64,000 bases of DNA, taken from Siphlonurus alternatus. Taxonomy: Eukaryota > Arthropoda > Insecta > Ephemeroptera > Siphlonuridae. Shown here one piece after another: positions 46,857 to 59,570 of the stretch. The notes beneath the pieces are model-generated. The model saw only the letters and a program-made list of their open reading frames with translations, was not told the origin of the DNA and did not search any database. The stretch covers positions 1,947,168 through 2,011,167 of the forward strand of contig OX463784.1 of the NCBI GenBank assembly GCA_949825025.1, in the 5' to 3' direction. The position numbers and the translations under genes are program-made. Position 1 is the first letter of the stretch. Every line of letters starts with the position of its first letter.

Positions 46857-47559
46857 CGGAAGTAGCCGGAACTGGAAGCATTTTGACTAAACTCTGAACA
46901 TGAAAACTCCAAGACTTTACAGATATAAGGTTATGCAATCCCTTACATTTATAGATCTTTCTTCAAAATTTCAGGTTCAAAATTGAACTAGTAACTTTAC
47001 ACTTCCGGTTACTTCCGATGAGTCTTTCAATAATTGTTATATTGAAATTTGAAGCTATTTGAATTTTAAAAACAGATTAAAACAATTCAAGAAAACTGAC
47101 GTGAGCTAATAATATTAATATATATATATTAAATATATACCCTAGCTGGCTATGACATGATGAATATATAATTATTATTTTAATCAAAATTCTTATATAT
47201 TCATTCCCAATAAAAACATTAAAAAATATTAATATTATTTATTAATGTTTGTTGAATTATTTATGTTTTATTTATAAAAGTATAGACATTCGTGCTACAA
47301 ACTAACCTTAGTATGACAAGATCTCGAGGAAAATTGACTCTTTGATTTTCTCTCAGCAGATTTATTTATTTATTTATTTTTTTTTTACACTTTGAACGTT
47401 TGACATAATTTTTCAGAGTTTGTTGACCACGCGTTGATCATCTGATTTAAGGTTGGATTACATGAGGCGAGTTTTCCGTTTTTAATTAAAGGCTGATTTA
47501 TAGGAGCCATGAGAATAATGCGCACTTGCTGATGTAATAACCATATTTGATGATTTTAA

Positions 47560-47755
47560 TAAACCGTAAGTGCAATGGTCCAAAATTAGGGGAACCTGAT
47601 AGTGGAAAAACGCAATGATTTACCCTTGGATGGGAAACATGATTTTTCTGAAAATAGTCACCCATCCAACTACTAACCACGCTCGGCGTTGCTTGACTTT
47701 GGTGATCTGATAAGTCTGGTCAAACGCAATGCACCACACCTCCCGTCGCGTAATC
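47560..47755 (-). mobile_element. 5S-derived SINE head, minus strand
   Basis: On the minus strand: gtggtgcattgcgtttgacc, agatcaccaaagtcaagcaa, cgccgagcgtggttagtagt, tggatgggtgac. This is the best-preserved 5S-like internal promoter in the window. It lacks normal 5S termini and continues into a different tail. Confidence 0.65.
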
Positions 47756-48403
47756 AGCAACACATATTCATGGCAGCTGCAAAACCAACCAGGAGAAATA
47801 GAACCTTCTTAAATTTTGTTCAATATTCCGATGATAAGACGTAGATCTCTGAAAGTCTTTGGTCTGCTATCATTTGGCGACTCGAATGTTGTTGACTTGT
47901 CCTCACCGTGACCTCTGTATCAGAAACCATGACCTCACAAACTTAACGTCCTCTCATTAATAACATAATTAGCTATAATTTGTACGAATCGTTATTATTT
48001 AAAACTGATTGATTTTCTGGAACTCCCAGTATATTTAAATACTAAGAAATTTTATAAGTTCATTTTAATAAATTTTTTTATGCAGTTTTTAAAATTTCAC
48101 TTTCAACACCTACCTGTATTACATCCTAATAAGAGTAGCTATTTCAAAATCCCTCACACAACTTTCAAGTTGGTTTTTTAGCTACCATATTCTAAATTTT
48201 GGGGTCGATACCTCCAATTTTACCCCTGTGATTTATCCCACAGAGTCGGCCCACATACAATGCTAGCGTCATAACATCATGTGCTTGCCAGCCCAGGAGA
48301 GGAAGGGCGGGTCAAGAAAGTTTTGAAAATGAGGCAGCAGTTCATGTAGTCTTAACGTGTATAAATAATCACAAAATGTACTAAAATTTTATGTTCAACA
48401 AAA

Positions 48404-48812
48404 GTTTTATAATTTATAATAATCAAGAGCTCTTATGTAGCTAGCTCTCTATTGCTGAGTCAATTCAATTCGTTTCTTCAATCAACTGGCTGTACAGGTA
48501 CAACATAGATTACGTGGGTTGCATCGATAGTCACAATATAATATCTTCTTCATTATTTTTCATTATGACAAAATTTATTCTAATTATCAAATATGTATAT
48601 CCTCTAGCTTCGATCATTTACGTTATACGTGTACGTTATATTATATTACATGTATCGAAGTGCATGGCTTCATGATCGTAAAATTTCTATATGCAGGAAA
48701 AAAATTGGAAGTGGCTATATACTATATTTATACACCACGCGCGTAACTCGGTAACGTACCCCGGCGGCCCTTAAGACATTTCGCACTTTTAACAATTTTT
48801 TCTGCCATATTT
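48404..48812 (+). repeat. Dispersed segment S, instance 3, joined to copy C
   Basis: Matches 6805-7222 in the same orientation and stops at tttagg, where copy C homology to 21516 begins. Copy A continues differently after the same tttagg and copy B arrives at it from different sequence. The junction therefore lies at a shared hexamer. Confidence 0.8.
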
Positions 48813-48944
48813 AGGATTCTTAAATTTTGAAAAGAATATTAACATGTTCAATAGAATGTAGCAATTGAGTTTATCATAATTTCAGTTCCATATCAGAGTA
48901 TCTCTTTGAGTAAAACGAATTTTTGTGTGGAGGGACATGAAAAA

Positions 48945-49315
48945 AAAAAATGTTCCGGTTTTGGTCTAGGCCTGCTTTTGGACTCCTTACAGCCAAAAAA
49001 AGTAAAAAAATAAAATTTTAACCCATTATCAAATCAGCCTTTTCATAAAAATAACAATTGCAATACCGTGATATTTTTTTTACTAGTTAAGAAAAAATAA
49101 AAACGAATTATTTGTTAAAACCCTGTTTTATTCGTTTTTTATTTTTTTTGTTTTTTGAACCAGTAAAAAAATTATCAAGGTATAACAGTTGTTATTTTCA
49201 TGGAAGGGATGGTTTGGTTAATCGTTTATAACAATTTTCATTTTTTATAACTTTCTTTGTCTATATTAAGGAGAGCCTAAAACCAGGGGATCGGAACCAA
49301 AACAGGTCTAAAATC
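48945..49315. mobile_element. Fold-back element, copy C counterpart of 21650-22010
   Basis: Same paired ends as in copy B (tggtctaggcctgctttt and complement). Confidence 0.7.
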
Positions 49316-49379
49316 CAAAACTGGGCTGTGCACTGTATAATTGGGTGCGCGGTATATAATATAATATATATTATAATAG

Positions 49380-49787
49380 AATGATAAATATTATCAGGCG
49401 AGGTAGACATAATAAGTTGATGTACTTTTACATACCATATGTATGCTGGGCAATCTCCGCCGCTCCTTGAACTTTTATGCAGCACCACACATTAACACTG
49501 ACTTTAATAATTATATTATAGAGTACACGCATATGCATATGCCTATTTTAGTAACTATAATTCAATAATGTACAATTTGCACAAAATTTGATGTATTAGG
49601 AGTGAATACATCGAATTTTGTGCAAATTGTACATTATTGAATTATAGTTACTAAAATAGGCATATGCATATGCGTGTACTCTATTATATAATTATTAAAG
49701 TCAGTGTTAATGTGTGGTGCTGCATAAAAGTTCAAGGAGTGGCGGAGATTGCCCAGCATACATATGGTATGTAAAAGTATATCAACA
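49380..49787. mobile_element. Palindromic insertion of 408 bp with 8-bp target duplication, copy C only
   Basis: Flanked by tataatag on both sides (49372-49379 and 49788-49795); copy B (around 22070) carries a single tataatag at the empty site. Arms from 49414 and to 49787 are almost perfectly complementary over about 180 bp (ttgatgtacttttacatacc, ccgccgctccttgaactttt, acgcatatgcatatgcctat), meeting at a short loop near 49598. The left end has about 35 unpaired bases. No coding frame. Confidence 0.9.
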
Positions 49788-49940
49788 TATAATAGTCTGT
49801 GATAATTCACTCAAAATGTGAATAATCAATTATTATTAATGCAGTATAACATATTTTATATAATGATACACCAGCTCCATTTCAAGTTTCCATCCATATA
49901 AGGGCAGGGCCATCGCTAGGGTGTAGAGCAGCTGGTGTGG

Positions 49941-50110
49941 TGATCTAAGACTGAATCTCAGATCACCTGAGGAAGAGAGCAGTTGACTCTCAAAACGTAG
50001 TGATATGTGTAGTACATGCAATTGTAAGTGACGTGCACGAACACTAAGTGACCATCGCAACATACTACATACAGAAAGATTACATCAAACACCGGCAAAG
50101 GTAAAAGTCC
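49941..50110 (+). mobile_element. Penelope-like fragment with hammerhead-like core
   Basis: CTGAGGA, a GAGAG/CTCTC stem, AAAACG, then gtgatatgtgtagtacatgc and catcgcaacatactac, ending accggcaaaggtaaaagt. Matches one arm plus core of the inverted repeat at 8687-8926. Confidence 0.4.
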
Positions 50111-50257
50111 AAAAAGGGAAATTAAAATTCAATAATTTTATAAATTATATCATTATAATTATAAAGAATTATTACATTACACTATCCAAACACCATTTGC
50201 GTTCCTCGTCCATAGATCTATTTCACAATTATAACTAGTATTTGTCGTATTTGGCAG

Positions 50258-50323
50258 TACACTTTGCAAGACTTTGAATTCAAAATAACTCACGATAATT
50301 TGGAGGAATTCGTCTTCAAAATA
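50258..50323 (+). CDS. Candidate penultimate exon, gene unrecognised
   Basis: Acceptor cgtatttggcag and donor AAAATA|gtaaac bound 66 nt encoding YTLQDFEFKITHDNLEEF plus VFKI. Phase 0 at both ends, so it splices exactly into the candidate exon at 50381. Composition (acidic and aromatic, no low complexity) looks coding. Confidence 0.4.
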
Positions 50324-50380
50324 GTAAACCTTAGCCCATAAATTACGATTATGTGTGTTGCTTCAATTTTTTATTTACAG

Positions 50381-50485
50381 GGCCAGTACATTCTGGTTTC
50401 CTCAAAATATAAAAATCACCTGGGAATCCACGATTACTATCAAACTGTACGAGACAGTATGACGTTTCTGGATTGGGGTGATTGA
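50381..50485 (+). CDS. Candidate terminal exon, gene unrecognised
   Basis: A strong acceptor (cttcaattttttatttacag) is followed by 34 codons and TGA: GQYILVSSKYKNHLGI, HDYYQTVRDSMTFLDWGD. AATAAA lies about 87 bp after the stop. The region is absent from copy B, which has unrelated 280 bp here. No family recognised. Together with 50258-50323 it reads as the C-terminus of a protein whose other exons I could not find. Confidence 0.45.
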   Translation, partial: GQYILVSSKYKNHLGIHDYYQTVRDSMTFLDWGD

Positions 50486-51655
50486 CGTCACTACGTCATC
50501 ATTCAGGGTGCAACTGGCGGTTGTGAATCAACTCGAGAAGCCGCACCTATAATAATTATTTTGTACAGAAATAAAATAAATCGAATTTGATTTGCGTCAT
50601 AATCCATCATATGTTGGAAATTGTTGCTGTAAATATTATATTTTGAGCATTAGTATTCAGTAAGCAATGATTTGATGATGTAAAGTAAAGGGGATGGTGA
50701 AAAAAAAAAAATAATTAGTGTTGATTTCGGTCACTCAGAACATTGAATACTTACTGCAATTATTGACGCTTTACGACTAAATACCAACAACTTATAAATT
50801 TGACGTTTGATGCTTCAATCATATATTGAGGTGAATGACGTAATTCAGAGTGTACCTGGGGTTGTAAATTCCCCCTACAAGTCAAGCACTTCATACAGGG
50901 ACTCTAAATATTTTTTATATTTTGATTGACAGTATGGCAAAAATTGTATTTCTGAAATTATACATAGGACGAGCCGTTATATTCGTAGGGGATGTTTTTC
51001 ATACGTAAGTCATTAGGGGTTGAGGATACAATATTTTGGCTGCCATATTCGAGCTCCTTCCTATCGTCTTAGTGGGAATCGATACCTGACATGCACATTT
51101 TAGGTAGTAAAAAAATAAAGATTTTAGGGGTAGGTGACGTCACTATGGGGGTAGAAAGATAATTTTAGACACCTTGAAAACTCTATTCAGGATAACCTAT
51201 ACTTATTTGTACTTTTACGGATATTTAGGACACATTTTTTTGAAGTGTAAATATTATATATACAAAATAATACAGGCAAAATGAGAGAAAAGGGTTGTTT
51301 TTAGGGGATGAAATCGTGTATAAGACAATTTATGAGTTTTTATGACATAAACAATGCACTCTGAAAAACATTGCAACCCTCTAATGTTTTCCTACAAAGT
51401 TTATAAATCACACAATTTTTTAACGTGAGCAATCGCGTGGGGTCAATATGACACCAAGTGGTTATTTAAATTTCTAAAAAATTAAAAATTATTGCAAAAA
51501 AATTTTTTTTTAAGGATTAATGTACAGCGAGATGTATTTGAGGATTACTTAAAGCCCCAAATTATACTTATCAATTTTGACTAAATGGCGATGGTTTTAA
51601 AATGATGGGGTCATATTGACCCCACGCGACCGATGACGGGTTCATTATTTATTTC
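50486..51655. other. Copy-C-specific stretch, no further gene recognised
   Basis: Begins as the likely 3' UTR of the 50381 exon, then AT-rich sequence up to agaaaaaagatgcgcgtcag, where homology with copy B resumes (22496). Two caccaagtgg/gaccccacgcgac-like stretches mention no motif. Confidence 0.4.
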
Positions 51656-52675
51656 ATGTTAGAAAAAAGATGCGCGTCAGAATTAAGTCACCCATTTAAA
51701 GTAGATGAGTGAGCAATTGCATTTTATTTGAAGATTTTATTTTCTAAAAAAAAAGGTTTAACTTGTCTTCTATTGAGAAATGAAAACCAAAAAATTCCAT
51801 CTCAAAAAGGTTAAACACAAAAAATCCCAAAGTTGATTTTTCTGAGACCTTTAACATTCATCAACATATTATTCTTAATCCTTATTCAAATCAAGATTAA
51901 TTTTCTGTTGTAATTTTTTTCTACTATTTGTTACTTCTGACCGAGAAAGAAAACAAAAGGAGGCCCCCAAACCATAGGGGGGTCTGGGGGGCGCTTTTTT
52001 TTGGGGTGGGGCCACGACCCCTTTTTAAACAGTTTTTTCACCAAAAAATTTCATGTCTGAAAAACCCGATGAAAGTGCACGACAAGTTGCATACATGCAA
52101 GGGGTTTACGGTTTTGGACCGTGCTTTAAATTCCGATCTTTCCATCCCCAATTTTTCTTTCAAAACTTTCGAGACATTCAGAATTTCTTTTGTTTTAACG
52201 TAGAGTGAGCAATTGCATTTTTTTTAAGACTAATTTTATAGAAATAGTTGAAACTCCCCTTTCGCTATTAAAAAATGAAAAAAAAAAAAAATCCAGCTCA
52301 AAGCGAGCGTCACCACAAAATATTCCCAAATATATTTTTTCCTGATACTATGTATACATGATGACATTTGATGACAAGTATCCTTATGGTACACAAAACA
52401 GCTTTTTACTGAAACTTCGTCAGATCTATGGTACCAATTAAAAAATACCTACTCTAATAATTGATGAATACTTTATGGATTTTTCAAGTAAAATAATTTT
52501 TTACGGAATTGTTTTTCCATACAATAAATATTTTATTTGAAAATCCATTAAAGAGAATTCTGCATATATAGCTAGACTACGTAGGTATTTTAATTGGTAC
52601 CACAGATTATAATTCACAGACTATAATATTATAATACATTCATAAATATATTATATTATTATATTGTGTGTGTGT

Positions 52676-52866
52676 GTTACCACCAAAAACCGAATTCGGG
52701 CAAAAGCCGAAAAAAATTAGCAAAACTAGTTTTGAGCATCAAGTTAAGCTCAAAACCCGAAGTAATCGATTATTTCGGGTTTTGAGCTTAACTTGATGCT
52801 CAAAACTAGTTTTGTTCAAATCGAAGTGAGCAAAAGTGAGCAAAACCGTGTACTCGACGAGGAGAG
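52676..52866. mobile_element. Fold-back tip of the CCGAATTCGGGC family, copy C
   Basis: Counterpart of 23508-23690, with one extra agtgagcaaa duplication near the right edge. Confidence 0.6.
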
Positions 52867-53690
52867 AAAATGCTACAGAAATGTCCCCTCAAAGCTTCCC
52901 TGCCCACAACTTTTTGCGCAAAATGTTGTCGGTTAATACGCTTTGAGGGAACACGTGTCCCCACAAAAGTCCTTGTTCACAACTCTAGGTGCGCAATTTG
53001 TCGAAGGCGATGCACGGGTCACTGCTCTGCGTACATGTGATTGCCTAACTAGTCAGATGCTCAACGTCACCACCTCTGTTTACGTGAAAACACAGGTGTC
53101 CTCACAAAGATCTGCGGGCACAACTCAAAGTCTGAAACGGGCGGTGGGGTGACCTCGAAGGGATTCATCGACACTTTTGGAATGATTTTAAACACATGAT
53201 TGTCCTTACAAAGTGCCTTTGTCACAACATTGTTACCTGGGTACCTTGGGGATGTGCCTAATTTGAATGACTTTTGTAGGGACCTCATTCGCTGATTGCG
53301 GATATGTGGTGATCTTGTTGTCCGATCGCAAGAATACACTTTGACTTTTGTGCGGACATTGTCCCCACCAAAGTGCCTTTGTCACAACGTTTCTCACCTG
53401 CCATATTAAAAGTGAATCACTTTTACTTTTGTGTGGACATTGTCTCCTCTATAGCTCCTAAGTGACAACTTTATTCACCTGAAATTATAAATCAATTCGA
53501 CTTTTGTGCGGACATTGCCCCCACAAAGTGCCTTTGTCACAACTGCCCTGCCTACGAATTTTTGCGCAAAATATTGTCGGTTGATACGCTTTGAGGGGAC
53601 ACGTGACCCCACAAAAGTCCTTGTTGACAACTCGAGGTGCGCAATTTGTCGAAGGTGACGCACGGGTCGCTGCTCTGCAAATAGAAATAT
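52866..53690. repeat. Degenerate tandem repeat, copy C
   Basis: Counterpart of 23690-24500, near-identical, with the same unit order. Confidence 0.65.
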
Positions 53691-54036
53691 TACGATCATG
53701 AAGCCATGCACTTCGATACATGTGATATAATATAACGTACACGTATAACGTAAATGATCGAAGCTAGAGGATATAATACATATTTGATAATTAGAATAAA
53801 TAATAATGAAAAATAATGAAGATATTATATTTTGATTGTAGATGCAATCCACGTAATCTATGTTGTACCTATACAGCCAGTTGATTGAAGATACGAATTG
53901 AATTGACTCAGCTATAGAGAGCTAGCTACATAAAAGCTCTTGATTATTATAAATTATAAAACTCCAAGGCACTCCAAGCCACTTCAAAACATATTCATAA
54001 AAACTAGCGCGAATTTGAAGAAAAAATACCTACTGC

Positions 54037-54771
54037 CAGGGCAGTCTGCTACAGGCCGTCTTACCCCCACCACTCTTTTTATTAGTCGGCCGACTGAGCG
54101 GCCGGTTTACATGCATTCTAACGGGAGAGAGACCTCACTTTGCGCCCGGATTATGGCGATTTCACGGTATCTAGAGATTTGAAATTAAAAGTAAGTAAAT
54201 GCTCATAGAGTCTAATATTGCTCAACAACTTTCTTTTACCCGCAAAAATAATATTAATACGTTTAAATATGACTTTTATAAACCGGACGACTAGTATGAA
54301 AAAAGTCTAAGCCCATTTCTAAAGCGATGACGTAGTATAGACTATATATATATTTTGCATGACTGTATAATTGGACTCTACCTTAATGTGAATATTTACA
54401 TTATTTTAACATCAAATCAAGTTAATTCCTATAATCAAAATATTTATGAAGGTTGATTTTCTGTTTATTTGTGGTTTTGATATTCTGTGACGTCATACTA
54501 TATTACTAGACTTATAAGTTATAACTCAATTCCCGCCTTGCGTTTTTCTCGAAAAATATGATATTTATCAAATAAATAAAAATAACAGTGTGTAGAAAAA
54601 AATAATTCATGTACATCAGACTACAATTTACTTTCAATTTTCCACGTAAATATTTTAAAATAAATATTTTCTTACACGGAGGACCCATTTACTTTTAAAA
54701 ATCCGGACGACTAATATCAGTGAGATGACAGTCGAAAATCCATGTGAGACGGCCTGTAGGAGACTCCCCTG
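54037..54771. mobile_element. hAT-like non-autonomous element, copy C
   Basis: Same insertion as 24861-25596 with the same CTACTGC duplication (54030-54036, 54772-54778), so it predates the B/C duplication. Confidence 0.85.
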
Positions 54772-55224
54772 CTACTGCGCATGCGCAGCGGGTGGCGGTA
54801 AAATACCATCTTCTACCCTGACTGCCTCGTATTTTGATGAGCTTAATCTTCACCCGATGTCAATATTTTCACAGAAATGACGAAAATGAAATCAAACTCC
54901 CTTGTTAAAAAGTAGCCAACTTTAAAAATTAATAATTCAAAAACAATCTCGAATTTGTATACCTGATATTTTAGCTACTGATTTAAGGGGGTGTACACCC
55001 CAACAATATCAGATATATATGTAAAAAAAAAAAAAAATTAAATATATAATATATTTATACTTTCTGCCGCCCCCCCCCCCAAAGTTTCAAATTATCAGTT
55101 ATAAATTTTTATATCGAAATTAATACTATTTTTTTTAAATGCAAAATAATATAGTACTATTGAAAATTTCTCTCTAAATACACTTTAAGTAATAAAATGT
55201 AAATGTAAATAGCTATACAGTATA

Positions 55225-55385
55225 ACAGATCTTGGTTTAATTACCTCTAGACAGTTCAATAGACTAGACGGCGCAGAGATACATCAGCTAATGAAAAGGT
55301 GGCCAGCTGTCATTTAAGCCTTTTCATTGGCTGATATATATCTGGCACCGTTTAGTCTACTGAAGTGTCTAGAGTTAAATTAAAA
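55225..55385. mobile_element. Small fold-back element (TCTAGACA), copy C
   Basis: Counterpart of 26056-26230 and 4255-4440. Confidence 0.7.
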
Positions 55386-55571
55386 TCTGTTATATAGAGT
55401 ACAGTGTAAATGACTATAAAGCACTATTTTAAACGTATGTATGGCATTTTTCTAACGAATTAAAGTACTTTTTGTTTCTTTTTCAACGATATAAGAAGGT
55501 TGGGAAACAATAAAACAAACACCACAGCAACTTTGTATCAGTTGCTACACCACGAATGACCTCTAGGTCAA

Positions 55572-55602
<31 letters not shown>

Positions 55603-55914
55603 ATGCGTATAGAAAATACTAAGAAAATAATTCTTGTCGTCACCCCTCGATCACGGCTGCAGTCTTCCTGCAACATACAGACAACAAAGGTTAAATAATG
55701 CAGCCCGCTTCAAACTTTACAGCAAAATAATCATATAAATAAACATTATAATAACTGTTTATATATTTTAGGTTAAGGAATATATTTATAATATAGGTGG
55801 CTCATACGCAGTGTGATCATCCAAAAACATGTCAGAAATAGCTATGTTGTCTCTAATGATAAATACACATTGACATAATTGTAGTATTATAATTAATAGT
55901 GGACAACCCCCAGC

Positions 55915-56215
55915 ATGAATTAATTTTTTTACTACAAAAATGAATAGATGGTACCAAATTATGCTACTCTGAATTTTTTCAGATATTTTTCAGTCACAGA
56001 ACTATTTTTAAATAATTATTGAAGGTGCGGCCCCATGGAGACAGGCGTTTCGGTCCTATCCTATTTATTATAGATTCAGGTGTGCCAAATTAACTTACAG
56101 GACTTTCAACATTATTTAAAAATAGTTACAAGACTTAAAAAAAAAATAAAACATTTCAGAGTATAATTTGGTACCTTCCATTCAATTTTGCAATAATAAA
56201 AATATGCAGGTAATA
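55915..56215. mobile_element. Fold-back MITE, GATAGAGGGT family, copy C
   Basis: Counterpart of 26755-27055. Confidence 0.75.
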
Positions 56216-56539
56216 ATATCCATACAAGAAATTTGCATAATATCATCTCATCGCTTTGAGGTAAGACAACTTTTTCAGCATTTGAACTGAAAAACTGATG
56301 TGGTGGCATGATATATGAAGCATTCTTTAATAATTATGAAACAATATCAAAAACAGTGTCATCATTTTTATATGGATATTTGCGTACTGCATTTATGTAA
56401 AGAGGACTTCAAGTACGTTTATAATTTTCAATTTTTTAAAACTTGTGTACGAACTTTTACTTACTTAAGTACTGAAGATACTTAAGGATTTAAAATCGTT
56501 CCTACAAAAATTAAGATGCAATGGACTACTTACATGAAA

Positions 56540-56850
56540 ATTTTTTATTGCAGATATGAATAGAAGGTACCAAATTATGCTACTCTGATTTTTTCCAGAT
56601 TTTTTTGAGTCCCGGAATTATTTTTTTAATAATAATTGAAAATTCTGGAAGTTAAGGTGAAACCCCTGATCCCTTAATAAAAAGGATAGGGACAAGACGC
56701 CTATTGACGCCTTCAGGGGGCGTGGCCGCACTTTCAATTATAATTATTTAAATATTTAAAAATACTTCTGGGACTCAAAAATATCTGAAACAATTAATTC
56801 AGAGTAGCATAATTTGGAACCCTCTATTAATTTTTGTAATAAAAGTTTGT
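56540..56850. mobile_element. Fold-back MITE, GATAGAGGGT family, copy C
   Basis: Counterpart of 27378-27690. Confidence 0.8.
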
Positions 56851-56974
56851 CATGCAGGTTGTCCATATTACTGCAATTTTTAAAACAAATAGGTCCGTCA
56901 CAGAGTTTGGAAATGAATACGGGTATTCGATGTGAAGCTCTTATTTATTTAAATTATTTACTTTGAGAAAGTAT

Positions 56975-57140
56975 GGAGGGCATTCACAAAGCAATTTAAC
57001 CCCCACTTTAGCCTCGATTTTTATCTCTGGTGCTATACATGGTGCTTAACTAGGAGCTTAACAATGTTAGCTTCTGGTTTAGCACCAGAGATAAAAATCG
57101 AGGCCAAAGTGGGGGTTAAAGTGCTTTGTGAATGTCCCGC
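56975..57140. mobile_element. Fold-back MITE, GGGGGCATTCACAAAGC family, copy C
   Basis: Counterpart of 27814-27979; the loop differs (acaatgttagcttctgg), closer to copy A in having tgtta. Confidence 0.8.
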
Positions 57141-57254
57141 CTATGTATCTGTAATTGGAAACTATATATATTATACAGAGAAAAATAAAAGCTTCTATAA
57201 AATAATAAGGGAACAGCATTTTTTTTTATCATTTATGCTAATAACACAAAAAGA

Positions 57255-57390
<136 letters not shown>

Positions 57391-58087
57391 ACCATGAACT
57401 TAAGATTCACTTTTATGTATTATAATTAGTTCAATGTTGCATAAAAGACACATCGACTGATAATATTGCTAACAGCTCAAATTATATCGAGGAAAATGAT
57501 AACAGTGGTCGTGGTAGGAACTTAAGAACACTCATTTTATCGCAGATTACCATTGCAAAAACGACTGTACGATAATCAACATAAATTTTTTATTTTAATA
57601 TATTATAATTTATGTTGATAGTTGACTTTGTGATGATCAAGTTTCTCGATATAATTGGAGATGATGGTCATATAGTCGTTTTTATTATGTTAATATACGG
57701 TAAAATGAACCTTCTATCACGGCAATCAAGATTATCTATATATTATACAATCCGAGCTGACGTTCACATGGTCGTTTTTCTATGGTATTCTTGGGTGAAA
57801 TGATTCATACCTACTTCCCATAATAATATAATTGTTTCTTTATATTAAATTAAATTATCTTTAAGTCGTTTTTACTATATTAAATTGAGGTAATATAAGC
57901 CTTACGATCCTGCCACAGCAATCTTGTTTATAAAATTCGAGTTGTTGTTCATTGAGTCGTGTTGATAATGTTAATACACGGTAAAATGAACCTTACGTTT
58001 CCACAACTACAATATAAACATGCTTCTCCAAATATTCTGAACTTAATGAGTATACGGTCCCTTTTGCAATGTAAATTTACCATAAAA

Positions 58088-58190
58088 AGGTCAAGCGTGG
58101 CGCAGTGCATTGACCGGTTCTAATTAAATCACCAAAGTCAAACAACGTCGAGCATGGTTAGTACTTGGATGAGTGACCATTTCAAATAAA
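58088..58190 (+). ncRNA. 5S rRNA-derived sequence, copy C
   Basis: Counterpart of 28907-29008; reads aatcaccaaagtcaaacaac, gtcgagcatggttagtactt, slightly closer to the 5S consensus. Confidence 0.7.
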
Positions 58191-58713
58191 AAAAGAGGCT
58201 TACGGTTTTACCACAGTATAGATAAATTTATGAAATTTGAGTTACTGTTCATTAAAGACGTGTTTCCAATGCTAATACATAGTAAAATGAACCTTATTTT
58301 TTCCTATATTTTATTAATAAATAATCGAATTTTAAAACAATAAACAGACATCTAGTAGAAATAAGAAAATCTGAATGCTTTTTCTCTTTTCATTGAGCAT
58401 TTTCAAACGCACCTAATTCTAATAATATAGCTGTAGAACGTGTTTTTTTTAAGTGCTCTAATTCTACAGACTTAATATTCTTAAAAAAAAGTTTTACAAC
58501 TTGTTATGTCTTGTTATTTACATTTACATGATTATATACACCTCGGGACATGACGAACGTAAAGAATTGCCGAAACTTCATCTCCAAAAGACAAATGTTT
58601 ATAATTTTGAGGGAGATAGCACAATAAAGTCTACAAGATAAATAAACGCCTCAAAAGACCACGTGACAAAGTAACGTTCGTGATGTCCGAAGTACACACT
58701 CCATGACACTGAC

Positions 58714-58864
58714 CTTGTTTAGTGGAGATCTGACAGAGCAATGATGATAATTTCGTCTCGACAGTTTATTTTTTAGCTGCTGATGAGCTGAGGTTATGCA
58801 GATAATCTTTGACACAATTACGTCAATAACCTGTCGAACTTTACAGCAGGGAATACCATCTTTT
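58714..58864 (-). CDS. Weak candidate exon, copy C
   Basis: Counterpart of 29535-29685, open with the same splice borders. Confidence 0.2.
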
Positions 58865-59098
58865 CTGTTAACAGTACGCAGAAATTACCCAAAGTACTTG
58901 TAAAATTTTTCCTGGTGGGCAATAGGGCAGTTTTATTAAACGTAAACATTCAATATCCGGGTGTATACTTCTTAACTTTGAAATACTCTCGCAACTCTAA
59001 AGAAAAAATAATAATAAAATAAAAATAACGAAAGGAAAATATTAATTTTAAATATAGTAAAAATAGCACTATTGACATTATTTATATTTTCTCTTACT

Positions 59099-59570
59099 GA
59101 GGTTGAGTGCAACGCAGTTCATTGACCGGTTCTCTTTAGGTCTTCAAAGTTAAGCAACGATGAACGTGGTCAGTTCTTGCATATATACTATTACTGGTAC
59201 TTGGATGGGTGACCGTTTCAAGTAAAAATTATATTCCTCCCTGCCTGGGGTAAATTCGTCTCGCTTTCCATCCAGTGCAGTGATGCACTTGCGTGTGGAT
59301 TCCCATGCTTTGGACAGTTTGGACATCACTTTGGTTCATTTATAAAAAGTAGAGCTGTCCATCTTGACTGAGGTTTTCTACGGTTCCCTAAATCTCAGCA
59401 CAAAATATTTATTTAACGTATATTATACGCTGGGAGCGTAACAGGCCGTGGCCACCATCCTTTCCCTCCCTTATCCCTACCCATTACCCCGCTGGGAACT
59501 GTAAGTTCTTAGGGGTGAATCCTTGTAAAAAAAAAAATTGTCTTTTTTAAAACCTGTAATAAAAGAAAAA
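59099..59570 (+). mobile_element. 5S-derived SINE, copy C
   Basis: Counterpart of 29930-30390 with the same interrupted 5S head. Confidence 0.65.
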
